DNA of 64,000 nucleotides from Hemibagrus wyckioides (lineage: Eukaryota > Chordata > Actinopteri > Siluriformes > Bagridae): positions 11,135,001-11,199,000 of the forward strand of contig NC_080719.1 in assembly GCF_019097595.1 (NCBI RefSeq), written 5' to 3'. Of this stretch, positions 40,736 to 53,715 are shown in pieces. A program made the position numbers and the translations under genes. Below the pieces are notes generated by a model. The model was not told the origin of the DNA and searched no databases. It worked only from the letters and a program-made list of their open reading frames with translations. The first letter of the stretch is position 1, and each line of letters starts with the position of its first letter.

Positions 40736-42470
40736 ACATAACACTGATTTTTATTAAATCAGTTTATGTGGAGTGAGCACCGTACAATGAGCTGTTGCTA
40801 TAGAAACAATAACATAAACCTGTGATTTGTGTCTGCTCTACAGTCAAAGCTGCTGTTGTAGAAAATTCATCAACACCTTCTGACCAATCAGAGTCCAGAG
40901 CTCAGAGGAGCTGTGGTATAAACATAGATCTGAACTCACATGTTTGGATGTGATGTTGTTTAGCAGAACCCACAGTAAAGTTTCTTTCTTTTTCTGTAAT
41001 TTTTTTCTCAGAGCTCGTTATGTGCTGCACCCGGAGAGATCAGACACTACATTTCTCCACACGCTCAGTGCATTCTGGGTAATGAGCTGGGCGTTTCTGC
41101 GTCTCTCTTTCATCTGTTCTTTTATCATTTCTCTCTCGGTGAGTTGGTGCACAGAAACAGAGAGGAAATAACGAAAGGACAAAACGAACCGAGCACACAG
41201 CGAGGACGCGGAGGATGGACAGAGACGGAGCTTCTGTTCTTTCATTCGCTTCTGTTCTTCACTCCCTCGCTTCCTTTATCTCTCACTTTGATCCCAACCC
41301 TTTCTGTCTCACCCTCTCTCTCAGACTCTCTGCCTGTCTGTCTCTCTCTCTCTCTTTCACTGTGTTTATTCTTCGCTAATAGTGTGCATACTTTATTTCA
41401 GTTTATAATACTGAGATATTAGAGCTCAACTCATCTCTCTCTCTCTCTCTCTCTCTCTGTTCACGTTCCTGAAAAACAAATTTAAAGTGTGTTTTTAAAT
41501 AACATTCTTTATTATGCCACTATTCCGTATTTTTACTTTTGCTGTCCTCCCTCTCTCTCACTTCTTTGAATAAAATTTTGTTTGCTTTGAACGCTATCAA
41601 TTAAAAAAAATTATTATAAATAAAGAAACAGTGAGAATGAGAATATAAAAAGAGAAGAAGAGAGAGGTAGTACAGTGAATTTGAATACAAAGACGAACGA
41701 GGGAAACATAATTCATGAAATAATAATAATAAAAAAAAAGAAAGACATAAAACATAAGTTTCTGAATATAATTTGGAATAAATGATAAAAAACTTTCTTT
41801 ATTCTGCCCATGTCTTTTCTGTCCTCTTTAATTGCAAACCTCTTTCTTAATATTTCTCTTTTTTCCCCCTGTACTTTTTCTTGTCCTTTTTCATTTGTCC
41901 CCTGATCCCCCTTTTTTTCCCTTTTATTTCTCACTTTGTTCTGTTTCACTCTGTCCCCCTGACTCTCTTTTTATTTTTGCTCTTTTTTTCCCTACATTTC
42001 AGATAGAAAATCTTAAACAATCGTTAAGAATAAAATAATTCAAATAGTCTTTAGTCCTCTGCTTTATTCTTTACATCTGTAAAGTGTTTAATTTTCACTT
42101 TGTTTCTATAGCCAGTGTTTATCCATCAGTCACCAAATGTGACCATCGCACCATTTTCTCCTTCCTCTTATTAACGACTCATTCTCCTGCCTGTCTCTGT
42201 ACAGCGCTAATTAATGCTCTGAGAGTTAATTAAGAGTTTCACTGCAGGAGAGACACTGGTGCTAATTAAAGAAGAGGATTAAAACTGTCTCGTTTCAGCA
42301 GCGGCCTTCTTCTTCTTCTTAAATAATGAGGCTCTAAACAGCGCGTGGAGCGATGAGCATAAAACTCGAATCGCCTGTTTACCGTGAGATAAAACACTAA
42401 AACAACAAACACAAGATGAATGAATAAACAGTAATTAACACTGCTACAGATATACAACTCAATATAACAC
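40736..42470. other. Intergenic: no gene recognised
   Basis: CT-rich stretches (41290-41360, 41432-41458), A/T-rich sequence (41580-41760) and T-rich sequence (41830-42000). 42170-42300, with GAGAGTTAATTAAGAGTTTC and GGTGCTAATTAAAG, is non-repetitive and a possible regulatory element, on appearance only. Confidence 0.65.
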
Positions 42471-42471
42471 A

Positions 42472-42836
42472 CAGCCTGCTAACTGCTAAAAACAAAGATT
42501 TCACTCACAGTCAGCTAACTGCTAAAAACAAAGATTTCACTCACAGTCAGCTAACTGCTAAAAACAAAGATTTCGCTCACAGTCAGCTAACTGCTAAAAA
42601 CAAAGATTTCACTCACGGGTAGCTAACTGCTAAAAACAAAGCTTTCACTCACAGTCAGCTAACTGCTAAAAACAAAGATTTCACTCACAGTTAGCTAACT
42701 GCTAAAAACAAAGATTTCACTCACAGGTAGCTAACTGCTAAAAACAAAGATTTCACTCACAGGTAGCTAACTGCTAAAAACAAAGATTTCACTCACAGGT
42801 AGCTAACTGCTAAAAACAAAGATTGCCTTCATAGCT
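42472..42836. repeat. 36-bp tandem array, 10 copies at exact spacing
   Basis: The anchor AACTGCTAAAAACAAAGATT recurs at 42481, 42517, 42553, 42589, 42625, 42661, 42697, 42733, 42769 and 42805. Copies differ only in short variants (CAGTCAG, CAGGTAG, CAGTTAG). It is compact, nearly homogeneous and so probably young. Confidence 0.97.
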
Positions 42837-44139
42837 AGCTAATTTTACCTCAAGTACACCTAGAATACATGCAGTTAAAATTCTCTCCTTGGCTCTCGAC
42901 ACTGATGTGCTACCCTTAAACTGCCTTTTACTGACAAAGCACAGAAACTATCATGTTATTTAAATAATATTAAAACTAACCCTTTAGCTAATTATTTAGC
43001 TAATGATTATTTACTCCAGCTCCTCACTGTATCATTAGCCAGCTAGCATTATATAACAACTTCATTTAAAAAAAAATAGTCCCTCCTCAGTCTTTCCCTC
43101 CTGCAAACTCATTGATTTTGTGTTTTATTCCTCCACCATGTTTCCTCTTTCTGTCTCACTCTCTTTATCTGTCTGTCTCAATCTCAGCTGTGTGTCTGAT
43201 TTAGAAATGAAGAAGTGTCTCCGGGGACATGTACAGCTTCAGGCTCTACTACTACATCACTCTCTCTCTTTAACTGTCTGTCTCTCTCAGTCTCTATTTC
43301 TCGATTTACCTGTCTGTCTCTCTGTCTTGATTTGCCTTGTTCTCTTTGTCTGCCTTTTCTCAGTCTCTCTCTATGAATTTTTCACTCTTTCTTTGTTTCT
43401 ATCTCTTAAGTATCTTCCTCTGTATGTCTGTCTGTCTCTCCTAGTTTCATGCTCATTTATCTGTCTCACTCTCTCTGTGTCTGTCTGTCTCTCAGTCTCA
43501 GCTGTATGTCAGATTTAGAAGTGAAGAACCGTCTCTAGGGATGTGTACAGCTTGAGGCTCTACAACAACATCTAATACAGCTTCTACTTCACTACCCATC
43601 TCATTCTGTCTCTCTGTATCACTACCTGTCTTACTGCCTCCTTCTATCTCTGTCTTACTCTCTCTCTCTCTCTCTCTCTGACATGTTTTCAGTGCGTTTC
43701 AAGAATTTTGATTCTATTGTTTTATTAAACATTAAGAACGCTAATAACCCTGACGCTGCTGTCACCTGCACTCTGAGGGTTAGTGTTCAGATGTTTCTGT
43801 CAGTGTGCTTTATTTATTTATCTTAGTCAGAGTGGCTGTCAGCTGTGCATCAGTTTAGCATGATGGAGTTGTGTGTTTTATGACAGAAGGGATTCAGTGT
43901 ATGAAAACACAGGAAACACTCGTCTTTCTTGAGCTTTTCTTCCCCCTGAGATTATTGTTTTAACATGACAGGGAGAAAGAAAAAAGTAGGAAGAAAGACA
44001 AGGAAAGAAAAGAGGAAGAATTTCAACAAAATAATGAATGACGGATGTAGTGTGTGTGTGAAGTGTGTGTAAGAACAATTCTAAATACTGGTAACTTTCT
44101 CTTTGTAGAGTTTGTTACTCATGTGTTCAGGCAGCAGCT
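42837..44139. other. Intergenic: CT-rich, with a duplicated segment
   Basis: CT-rich low complexity from 43135 to 43680. It contains a segment of about 75 bp present twice (43181-43261 and 43495-43573). 43700-44050 is unremarkable. No gene recognised. Confidence 0.7.
43181..43573. repeat. Direct duplication, about 75-bp copies 314 bp apart
   Basis: CAGCTGTGTGTCTGATTTAG, AAATGAAGAAGTGTCTCCGG and ACATGTACAGCTTCAGGCTC at 43185-43261 recur as CAGCTGTATGTCAGATTTAG, AAGTGAAGAACCGTCTCTAG and ATGTGTACAGCTTGAGGCTC at 43499-43573. CT-rich DNA lies between and around them. Confidence 0.85.
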
Positions 44140-45450
44140 TGTCTGTTCGGGTATCTGGTGGTGTGTTTGGGTTGCTGGTAGTGTGTTTGGGTTGCTGGTT
44201 ATCTGTTTGGGTAGCTGGTGGTGTGTTTGGGTTGCTGGTAGTGTGTTTGAGTTGCTGGTGGCGTGTTTGAGATGCTGATAGTGTGTTTGAGTTGTGGATA
44301 GTGTGTTTTAGTTTGCTGGGAGTGTGTTACGGTTGCTGGTGGTGTGTTTGGGTTGCTGGTAGTGTGTTTTAGTTACTGGGAGTGTGTTTGAGTTGCTGAT
44401 AGTGTGTTTGAGTTGCTGATGGAGTGTTTGAATTGCTGGTAGTGTGTTTGAGTTGTTGGTAGTCTGTTTGAGTTGCTGATAGTGTGTTTGAGTAGCTGAT
44501 AGTGTGGTTTAGTTGCTGGTAGTGTGTTTGAGTTGCTTATAGTGTGATTTAGTTGCTGGTAGTGTGTTCGAGTTGCTGGTAGTGTATTTGAGTTGCTGAT
44601 AGTGTGTTCGAGTTGCTGGTAGTGTATTTGAGTTGCTGGTAGTGTATTTGAGTTGCTGATAGTGTGTTCGAGTTGCTGGTAGTGTATTTGAGTTGCTGGT
44701 AGTGTATTTGAGTTGCTGATAGTGTGTTTGAGTTGCTGGTAGTGTGTTTGAGTAGCTGATAGTGTGTTTGAGTTGCTGATAGTGTGATTTAGTTGCTGGT
44801 AGTGTGTTCGAGTTGCTGATAGTGTATTTGAGTAGCTGATAGTGTGGTTTAGTTGCTGATAGTGTGTTTGAGTTGCTGACAGTGTGGTTTAGTTGCTGGT
44901 AGTGTGTTTGAGTAGCTGATAGTGAATTTGAGTTTCTGATATTGTGGTTTAGTTGCTGGTAGTGTGTTTGAGTTGCTGATACTGTGTTTGAGTTGCTGAT
45001 AGTGTGGTTTAGTTGCTGGTAGTGTGTTTGAGTTGCTGGTAGTGTGTTTGAGTAGCTGATAGTGTGTTTGAGTTGCTGGTAGTGTGTTTGAGTTGCTGAT
45101 GGTGTGGTTTAGTTGCTGATACTGTGTTTGAGTTGCTGATAGTGTGGTTTAGTTGCTGGTAGTGTGTTTGAGTAGCTGATAGTGAATTTGAGTTTCTGAT
45201 ATTGTGGTTTAGTTGCTGGTAGTGTGTTTGAGTTGCTGATACTGTGTTTGAGTTGCTGATAGTGTGGTTTAGTTGCTGGTAGTGTGTTTGAGTTGCTGGT
45301 AGTGTGTTTGAGTAGCTGATAGTGTGTTTGAGTTGCTGGTAGTGTGTTTGAGTTGCTGATGGTGTGGTTTAGTTGCTGATACTGTGTTTGAGTTGCTGAT
45401 AGTGTGGTTTAGTTGCTGGTAGTGTTTTTGAGTTGCTGGTTACTCATTTA
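44140..45450. repeat. 20-bp minisatellite, about 65 copies, with higher-order repeats
   Basis: The monomer is AGTGTGTTTGAGTTGCTGAT with variants (GTATTTG, GTGGTTT, GAATTTG, AGTAGCT, GCTGGT). A 60-bp trimer is repeated at 44581, 44641 and 44701. A 13-monomer block of 260 bp is repeated almost perfectly: the rare variant AGTGAATTTGAGTTTCTGAT occurs at 44921 and 45181, and neighbouring monomers match in order. Confidence 0.97.
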
Positions 45451-46796
45451 GGGTACTGGTGGTGTGTTTGGATTGCTGGTCATCTGTTGCAGGGTAAATG
45501 GTAGTGTATTCAGTTGTCAATAATTTGTTTGAGTTGTGAATCACAAGTTTGGGTGGCAGGATAGTGTGTTCTGGTTGTTGATTGGTGTTTGGTTTATGTA
45601 TCATTTTCCGATTGTGCCTTTTATTTGGGTGTTCATCACATCATTGGTTTGCTTGTTGTGTGCTTTAATGTTAGTCATGTGTTCAGGTTGCTGGAGATAT
45701 CTGGGTTGTGGGTCACGTTGTTTGGGTTATGGGTCGCGTGTTGTAATACATTCAGTTTATTGGTTGTGCATCCAGTTTGTGGGTCATGTGTTTGGATTGC
45801 TGGTCATGCTTTGGGGTTATGGGTCATGCCGTTTGGGTTGTTGGACTTTGGTGTGTCTTTTCATCTGTGACATTACAAACATTCTTCATGTAGATAAGCT
45901 ACAGTGGTAAACATGTTAAAGATGTTATTAATTTCCTGTGTTTGTGTGTGTGTAAACAGAGCTAATGGATCCGTTTATCAGCTTATCAGCGTATGCCTCT
46001 TTTTCAGTTTCTTTTTATTTCAGCTGCTGATTAACATCAGAAAACAAGAAAAGCTCCCTGGCCACCAGTTGCCATGTCTCATGACTTATTTATGTTTTTT
46101 TTTTTTTTTTGTCTTTGGTATAAAGCATTTTCTATAGTAATATAGAAGACCATGATAAAAAAAAGTTTTATATGAGATTAAAAAAACTATTAATATTATT
46201 ATTACTATTATTACAATAACAAAGTAAGCTCATGACTAATGTGAAAAAATAATAGTAAGTAAGTAAGAATAGGTTGAGAGCATTTTTTGACAGTGTATTA
46301 AGGCTGTGTGTGTGTGTGTGTGTGTTAACAACAAGTAGAAAATGTTACTTTAAGTTGTTAGTTGTTTAGTTGTGAAGGTGTAGCATGCCCCAGGATTAGC
46401 ATGGGTAATACCACTGATGGAATGTTAAGTCACCTGGAGCCGAGCTAATTCCAAACCAAGTTTCTACCTTCTTCTGGAATCATCCAATCACTGCTCGGCA
46501 TCAGTCGCCAGGTGTTATAACCCTGCACAACAGCAGCACTGAGTGTACTGAAAGCACATCTCAGGGGATTATAGTGAATTCAACTAAGAGGTTAGCAGCA
46601 TGAGGAGGAAGCAGAAACCCTGAAAATGGTGACTTAAAACTTCAGTGTGTTTATTTAGAACCCCACAGTCATGCACATTACAGCACTATAGCAAAGAAAT
46701 AAATGACACTGTGAGGTCAGTTACAGCTTTATACACATTTAAACTCACAGTTTCTCTCTCTCTCGCTCTCTCTTCTTTCTGCCCCTTAAATATTTT

Positions 46797-46848
<52 letters not shown>

Positions 46849-47002
46849 TTGCCTTCGTTCCTTTTTATTTTCCATACATATTAATTCCTTTATATTTACA
46901 AATTCATCTACTTTCGTCTTGTCATTGATCGTTGTATGTTCAATTTTCATATTTTAATTTGCACTAAAGGTGTTTTTTTAACCTTTCGTAAACCTCTGTC
47001 TC

Positions 47003-47050
<48 letters not shown>

Positions 47051-47118
47051 TCCTTCCTTCCTTCTTTTTCCCCTTAATTCATTTATTTGGGTTATTTCTT
47101 ATATTTACATGTTTTCTT

Positions 47119-47158
<40 letters not shown>

Positions 47159-47510
47159 GGAAGCACAGTATGTATTTAGTATCTAGTTGTGTTTATGTGA
47201 TATTATGCTTTTAATGTTCTACAGTTTTACAGTTTCTCGTTTATGAACTGCAGATTAAATGGATAAAATGTGGTGTAGTTATAGCAGAAATAAAATCTCA
47301 CATGTCTTTGCCTCTCTGAAAAGGCACTTGCTGAGCAGAGACGATAATTGTGAGGAAGCTCAAGTGCACTTAAAACAAAGCTTTAATATTTTTTATTCAT
47401 TAGGACTTCCAGCTGCTTGACATGCCTTTCTTTCATCTTTAAATTCTCAATCTAATGTGTAGAGCTTTAGACCACTCACAGTGTGTCATTTGTCATGTAT
47501 AGAGGATTAT
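45451..47510. other. Intergenic: decayed repeats and TTTC tracts, no gene recognised
   Basis: Degenerate GGGTTGTGGGTCATGTGTTT-type units (45530-45850) continue the previous array in decayed form. A poly-T run is at 46096-46112, a (GT)n at 46306-46325, and (TTTC)n arrays at 46796-46850 and 47003-47062. A (CT)n run is at 47124-47156. Confidence 0.75.
46796..47062. repeat. Two (TTTC)n arrays
   Basis: Perfect TTTC tetranucleotide runs at 46796-46850 and 47003-47052 (the second ending in TTCC units), separated by about 150 bp of unique DNA. A third TTTC array lies at 54848-54917, on the far side of the 14-bp satellite. Confidence 0.95.
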
Positions 47511-50500
47511 TGCATAGTGTTTAATATGTAGTGTGTAATGTGCAGTGTGTAATGTGCGGTGTGTAATGTGTGGTGTGTAATGTGTAGTGTTTAATGTGTA
47601 GTGTGTAATGTGCAGTGTGTAATGTGTAGTGTATAATGTGTGATATGTAATGTGTGGTGTGTAATGTGTAGTGTTTAATATGTAGTGTGTAATGTGCAGT
47701 GTGTAATGTGTAGTGTGTAATGTGCGGTGTGTAATGTGTAGTGTATAATGTGTGATGTGTAATGTGTGGTGTGTAATGTGTAGTGTGTAATGTGCAGTGT
47801 GTAATGTGCAGTGTGTAATGTGCAGTGTGTAATGTGTGGTGTGTAATGTGTAGTGTTTAATGTGTAGTGTGTAATGTGCGGTGTGTAATGTGTAGTGTAT
47901 AATGTGTGATGTGTAATGTGTGGTGTGTAATGTGTAGTGTTTAATATGTAGTGTGTAATGTGTAGTGTGTAATGTGCAGTGTTTAATGTGTGGTGTGTAA
48001 TGTGCAGTATTTAATGTGTAGTGTGTAATGTGTAGTGTGTAATGTGTGGTTTGTAATGTGCAGTGTTTAATGTGCAGTGTTTAATGTGTAGTGTGTAATG
48101 TGTGGTGTGTAATGTGCAGTGTTTAATGTGCAGTGTTTAATGTGTAGTGTGTAATGTGTGGTGTGTAATGTGCGGTGTTTAATGTGCAGTGTTTAATGTG
48201 CAGTGTGTAATGTGCAGTGTTTAATGTGCCGTGTTTAATCTGTAGTGTTTAATGTGTAGTGTGTAATGTGTGGTGTGTAATGTGCAGTGTTTAATGTGAA
48301 GTGTTTAATGTGCGGTGTGTAATGTGTGGTGTGTAATGTGTAGTGTGTAATGTGTGGTGTGTGATGTGCAGTGTTTAATGTGCAGTGTTTAATGTGCAGT
48401 GTGTAATGTGCTGTGTTTAATGTGCGGTGTTTAATGTGCGGTGTTTAATGTGCAGTGTTTAATCTGTAGTGTTTAATGTGTAGTGTATAATGTGTAGTGT
48501 GTAATGTGCAGTGTTTAATGTGCAGTGTTTAATGTGTAGTGGGTAATGTGCAGTGTTTAATGTGTGGTGTGTAATGTGCTGTGTTTAATGTGCGGTGTGT
48601 AATGTGCTGTGTTTAATGTGCGGTGTGTAATGTGTAGTGTTTAATCTGTAGTGTTTAATGTGTAGTGTATAATGTGTAGTGTGTAATGTGCAGTGTTTAA
48701 TGTGTGGTGTGTAATGTGCAGTGTTTAATGTGTAGTGTGTAATGTGCAGTGTTTAATGTGTAGTGTGTAATGTGCAGTGTTTAATGTGCAGTGTGTAATG
48801 TGTGGTGGGTAATGTGCAGTGTTTAATGTGCAGTGTTTAATGTGCAGTGTTTAATCTGTAGTGTTTAATGTGCAGTGTTTAATGTGTAGTGTTTTATCTG
48901 TAGTGTTTAATGTGCAGTGTTTAATGTGTGGTGTGTAATGTGCAGTGTTTAATGTGCAGTGTTTAATATGCAGTGTTTAATGTGCAGTGTGTAATGTGTG
49001 GTGTGTAATGTGCAGTGTTTAATGTGCAGTGTTTAATGTGTAGTGTGTAATGTGTGGTGTGTAATGTGCGGTGTTTAATGTGCAGTGTGTAATGTGTGGT
49101 GTGTAATGTGCTGTGTTTAATGTGTAGTGTGTAATGTGTGGTGTGTAATGTGCGGTGTTTAATGTGCAGTGTTTAATGTGTAGTGTGTAATGTGTGGTGT
49201 GTAATGTGCTGTGTTTAATGTGTAGTGTATAATGTGTGGTCTGTAATGTGTAGTGTGTAATGTGTAATGTGCAGTGTGTAATGTGCAGTGTTTAATGTGT
49301 AGTGTGTAATGTGCAGTGTTTAATGTGCAGTGTTTAATGTGTAGTGTGTAATGTGCAGTGTTTAATGTGTAGTGTGTAATGTGCAGTGTTTAATGTGTAG
49401 TGTGTAATGTGTAGTGTGTAATGTGCAGTGTTTAATATGCAGTGTATAATGTGTAGTGTATAATGTGTAGTGTATAATGTGTAGTGTGTAATGTGCAGTG
49501 TTTAATGTGTAGTGTATAATGTGTAGTGTGTAATGTGCAGTGTTTAATGTGTAGTGTGTAATGTGCAGTGTTTAATGTGTAGTGTATAATGTGTAGTGTG
49601 TAATGTGCAGTGTTTAATGTGCAGTGTATAATGTGTAGTGTGCAATGTGTAGTGTATAATGTGTAGTGTATAATGTGCAGTGTGTAATGTGCTGTGTTTA
49701 ATGTGTAGTGTATAATGTGTAGTGTGTAATGTGCAGTGTGTAATGTGCAGTGTGTAATGTGCAGTGTTTAATGTGTAGTGTGTAATGTGCAGTGTTTAAT
49801 ATGCAGTGTATAATGTGTAGTGTATAATGTGTAGTGTGTAATGTGCAGTGTTTAATGTGTAGTGTATAATGTGTAGTGTGTAATGTGCAGTGTTTAATGT
49901 GTAGTGTGTAATGTGTAGTGTGTAATGTGCAGTGTTTAATGTGTAGTGTGTAATGTGTAGTGTGTAATGTGTAGTGTGTAATGTGCAGTGTTTAATGTGT
50001 AGTGTGTAATGTGCAGTGTTTAATATGCAGTGTATAATGTGTAGTGTATAATGTGTAGTATATAATGTGTAGTGTGTAATGTGCAGTGTTTAATGTGTAG
50101 TGTATAATGTGTAGTGTGTAATGTGTAGTATATAATGTGTAGTGTGTAATGTGCAGTGTTTAATGTGCAGTGTATAATGTGTAGTGTGTAATGTGTAGTG
50201 TGTAATGTGTAGTGTGTAATGTGCAGTGTGTAATGTGCAGTGTTTAATGTGTAGTGTGTAATGTGCAGTGTTTAATATGCAGTGTATAATGTGTAGTGTA
50301 TAATGTGTAGTATATAATGTGTAGTGTGTAATGTGCAGTGTTTAATGTGTAGTGTATAATGTGTAGTGTATAATGTGTAGTATATAATGTGTAGTGTGTA
50401 ATGTGCAGTGTTTAATGTGCAGTGTATAATGTGTAGTGTGTAATGTGTAGTGTATAATGTGTAGTGTGTAATGTGTAGTGTGTAATGTGCAGTGTGTAAT

Positions 50501-53500
50501 GTGCAGTGTTTAATGTGTAGTGTGTAATGTGCAGTGTTTAATATGCAGTGTATAATGTGTAGTGTATAATGTGTAGTATATAATGTGTAGTGTGTAATGT
50601 GCAGTGTTTAATGTGCAGTGTGTAATGTGTAGTGTATAATGTGTAGTGTGTAATGTGCAGTGTTTAATGTGCAGTGTATAATGTGTAGTGTGTAATGTGT
50701 AGTGTATAATGTGTAGTGTATAATGTGCAGTGTGTAATGTGTAGTGTGTAATGTGCAGTGTTTAATGTGCAGTGTATAATGTGTAGTGTATAATGTGCAG
50801 TGTTTAATATGCAGTGTATAATGTGTAGTGTATAATGTGTAGTGTATAATGTGTAGTGTGTAATGTGCAGTGTTTAATATGCAGTGTATAATGTGTAGTG
50901 TATAATGTGTAGTGTATAATGTGTAGTGTGTAATGTGCAGTGTTTAATATGCAGTGTATAATGTGTAGTGTATAATGTGTAGTGTATAATGTGTAGTGTG
51001 TAATGTGCAGTGTTTAATGTGCAGTGTATAATGTGCAGTGTATAATGTGCAGTGTATAATGTGTAGTGTGTAATGTGCGGTGTGTAATGTGTAGTGTATA
51101 ATGTGTGATGTGTAATGTGTGATGTGTAATGTGTGATGTGTAATGTGCAGTGTATAATGTGTAGTGTATAATGTGTAGTGTGTAATGTGCAGTGTTTAAT
51201 GTGTAGTGTATAATGTGTAGTGTGTAATGTGCAGTGTTTAATGTGTAGTGTGTAATGTGCAGTGTATAATGTGCGGTGTATAATGTGTGGTGTGTAATGT
51301 GCGGTGTGTAATGTGTAGTGTATAATGTGTAGTGTGTAATGTGCAGTGTTTAATGTGTAGTGTATAATGTGTAGTGTGTAATGTGTAGTGTGTAATGTGC
51401 AGTGTATAATGTGTAGTGTATAATGTGTAGTGTATAATGTGTAGTGTATAATGTGTAGTGTATAATGTGTAGTGTGTAATGTGCAGTGTATAATGTGTAG
51501 TGTATAATGTGTAGTGTATAATGTGTAGTGTATAATGTGTAGTGTGTAATGTGCAGTGTTTAATGTGTAGTGTATAATGTGTAGTGTGTAATGTGTAGTG
51601 TATAATGTGTAGTGTATAATGTGTAGTGTATAATGTGTAGTGTGTAATGTGCAGTGTATAATGTGTAGTGTATAATGTGCAGTGTTTAATATGCAGTGTA
51701 TAATGTGTAGTGTATAATGTGTAGTGTATAATGTGTAGTGTATAATGTGCAGTGTTTAATATGCAGTGTATAATGTGTAGTGTATAATGTGTAGTGTATA
51801 ATGTGCAGTGTTTAATATGCAGTGTATAATGTGTAGTGTATAATGTGTAGTGTATAATGTGCAGTGTTTAATATGCAGTGTATAATGTGTAGTGTATAAT
51901 GTGTAGTGTATAATGTGCAGTGTTTAATATGCAGTGTATAATGTGTAGTGTATAATGTGTAGTGTGTAATGTGCAGTGTTTAATATGCAGTGTATAATGT
52001 GTAGTGTATAATGTGTAGTGTATAATGTGTAGTGTATAATGTGCAGTGTTTAATGTGTAGTGTGTAATGTGCAGTGTTTAATGTGTAGTGTATAATGTGT
52101 AGTGTGTAATGTGCAGTGTTTAATATGCAGTGTATAATGTGTAGTGTATAATGTGTAGTGTATAATGTGTAGTGTGTAATGTGCAGTGTTTAATGTGCAG
52201 TGTATAATGTGCAGTGTATAATGTGCAGTGTATAATGTGTAGTGTGTAATGTGCGGTGTGTAATGTGTAGTGTATAATGTGTGATGTGTAATGTGTGATG
52301 TGTAATGTGCAGTGTATAATGTGTAGTGTATAATGTGTAGTGTATAATGTGTAGTGTGTAATGTGCAGTGTTTAATGTGTAGTGTATAATGTGCAGTGTT
52401 TAATGTGTAGTGTGTAATGTGCAGTGTATAATGTGCGGTGTATAATGTGTGGTGTGTAATGTGCAGTGTATAATGTGTAGTGTATAATGTGTAGTGTATA
52501 ATGTGTAGTGTGTAATGTGCAGTGTTTAATGTGTAGTGTATAATGTGCAGTGTTTAATGTGTAGTGTGTAATGTGCAGTGTTTAATGTGTAGTGTATAAT
52601 GTGTAGTGTGTAATGTGTAGTGTATAATGTGTAGTGTATAATGTGTAGTGTATAATGTGTAGTGTGTAATGTGCAGTGTATAATGTGTAGTGTATAATGT
52701 GCAGTGTTTAATATGCAGTGTATAATGTGTAGTGTATAATGTGTAGTGTATAATGTGTAGTGTATAATGTGCAGTGTTTAATATGCAGTGTATAATGTGT
52801 AGTGTATAATGTGTAGTGTATAATGTGCAGTGTTTAATATGCAGTGTATAATGTGTAGTGTATAATGTGTAGTGTATAATGTGCAGTGTTTAATATGCAG
52901 TGTATAATGTGTAGTGTATAATGTGTAGTGTATAATGTGCAGTGTTTAATATGCAGTGTATAATGTGTAGTGTATAATGTGTAGTGTATAATGTGTAGTG
53001 TATAATGTGTAGTGTATAATGTGTAGTGTATAATGTGTAGTGTATAATGTGTAGTGTATAATGTGTAGTGTGTAATGTGCAGTGTTTAATATGCAGTGTA
53101 TAATGTGTAGTGTATAATGTGTAGTGTATAATGTGCAGTGTTTAATATGCAGTGTATAATGTGTAGTGTATAATGTGTAGTGTATAATGTGCAGTGTTTA
53201 ATATGCAGTGTATAATGTGTAGTGTATAATGTGTAGTGTGTAATGTGTAGTGTATAATGTGTAGTGTATAATGTGTAGTGTATAATGTGTAGTGTGTAAT
53301 GTGTAGTGTATAATGTGCAGTGTTTAATATGCAGTGTATAATGTGTAGTGTATAATGTGTAGTGTATAATGTGTAGTGTATAATGTGTAGTGTGTAATGT
53401 GCAGTGTTTAATATGCAGTGTATAATGTGTAGTGTATAATGTGTAGTGTATAATGTGTAGTGTATAATGTGTAGTGTGTAATGTGCAGTGTTTAATATGC

Positions 53501-53715
53501 AGTGTATAATGTGTAGTGTATAATGTGTAGTGTATAATGTGTAGTGTATAATGTGCAGTGTTTAATATGCAGTGTATAATGTGTAGTGTGTAATGTGCAG
53601 TGTTTAATATGCAGTGTATAATGTGTAGTGTATAATGTGTAGTGTATAATGTGTAGTGTATAATGTGTAGTGTGTAATGTGCAGTGTATAATGTGTAGTG
53701 TATAATGTGTTATGT
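47511..53715. repeat. 14-bp satellite-like array, about 440 copies
   Basis: The monomer is AGTGTGTAATGTGC with frequent variants AGTGTATAATGTGT, AGTGTTTAATGTGC, AGTGTTTAATATGC, GGTGTGTAATGTGT and GATGTGTAATGTGT. The + strand is nearly free of C except in GCAG/GCGG. The left part (47.5-49.2 kb) is rich in TTTAATGTGC and GGTG units; the right part is dominated by TATAATGTGT. Larger blocks are duplicated inside the array: the GCGG variant at 51077 recurs at 52253, 84 monomers later. TAA and TAG occur in all + frames. Confidence 0.98.

Noticed and set aside
39974..40744. Frames of about 90-116 codons on both strands
   Set aside because: They lie in the transposon relic and the adjoining SINE, and no transposase motif could be recognised in them.
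42472..42836. Regularly spaced 36-bp repeats that look like a CRISPR array
   Set aside because: The repeats are directly adjacent with no unique spacers, and the DNA is vertebrate nuclear. It is a minisatellite.
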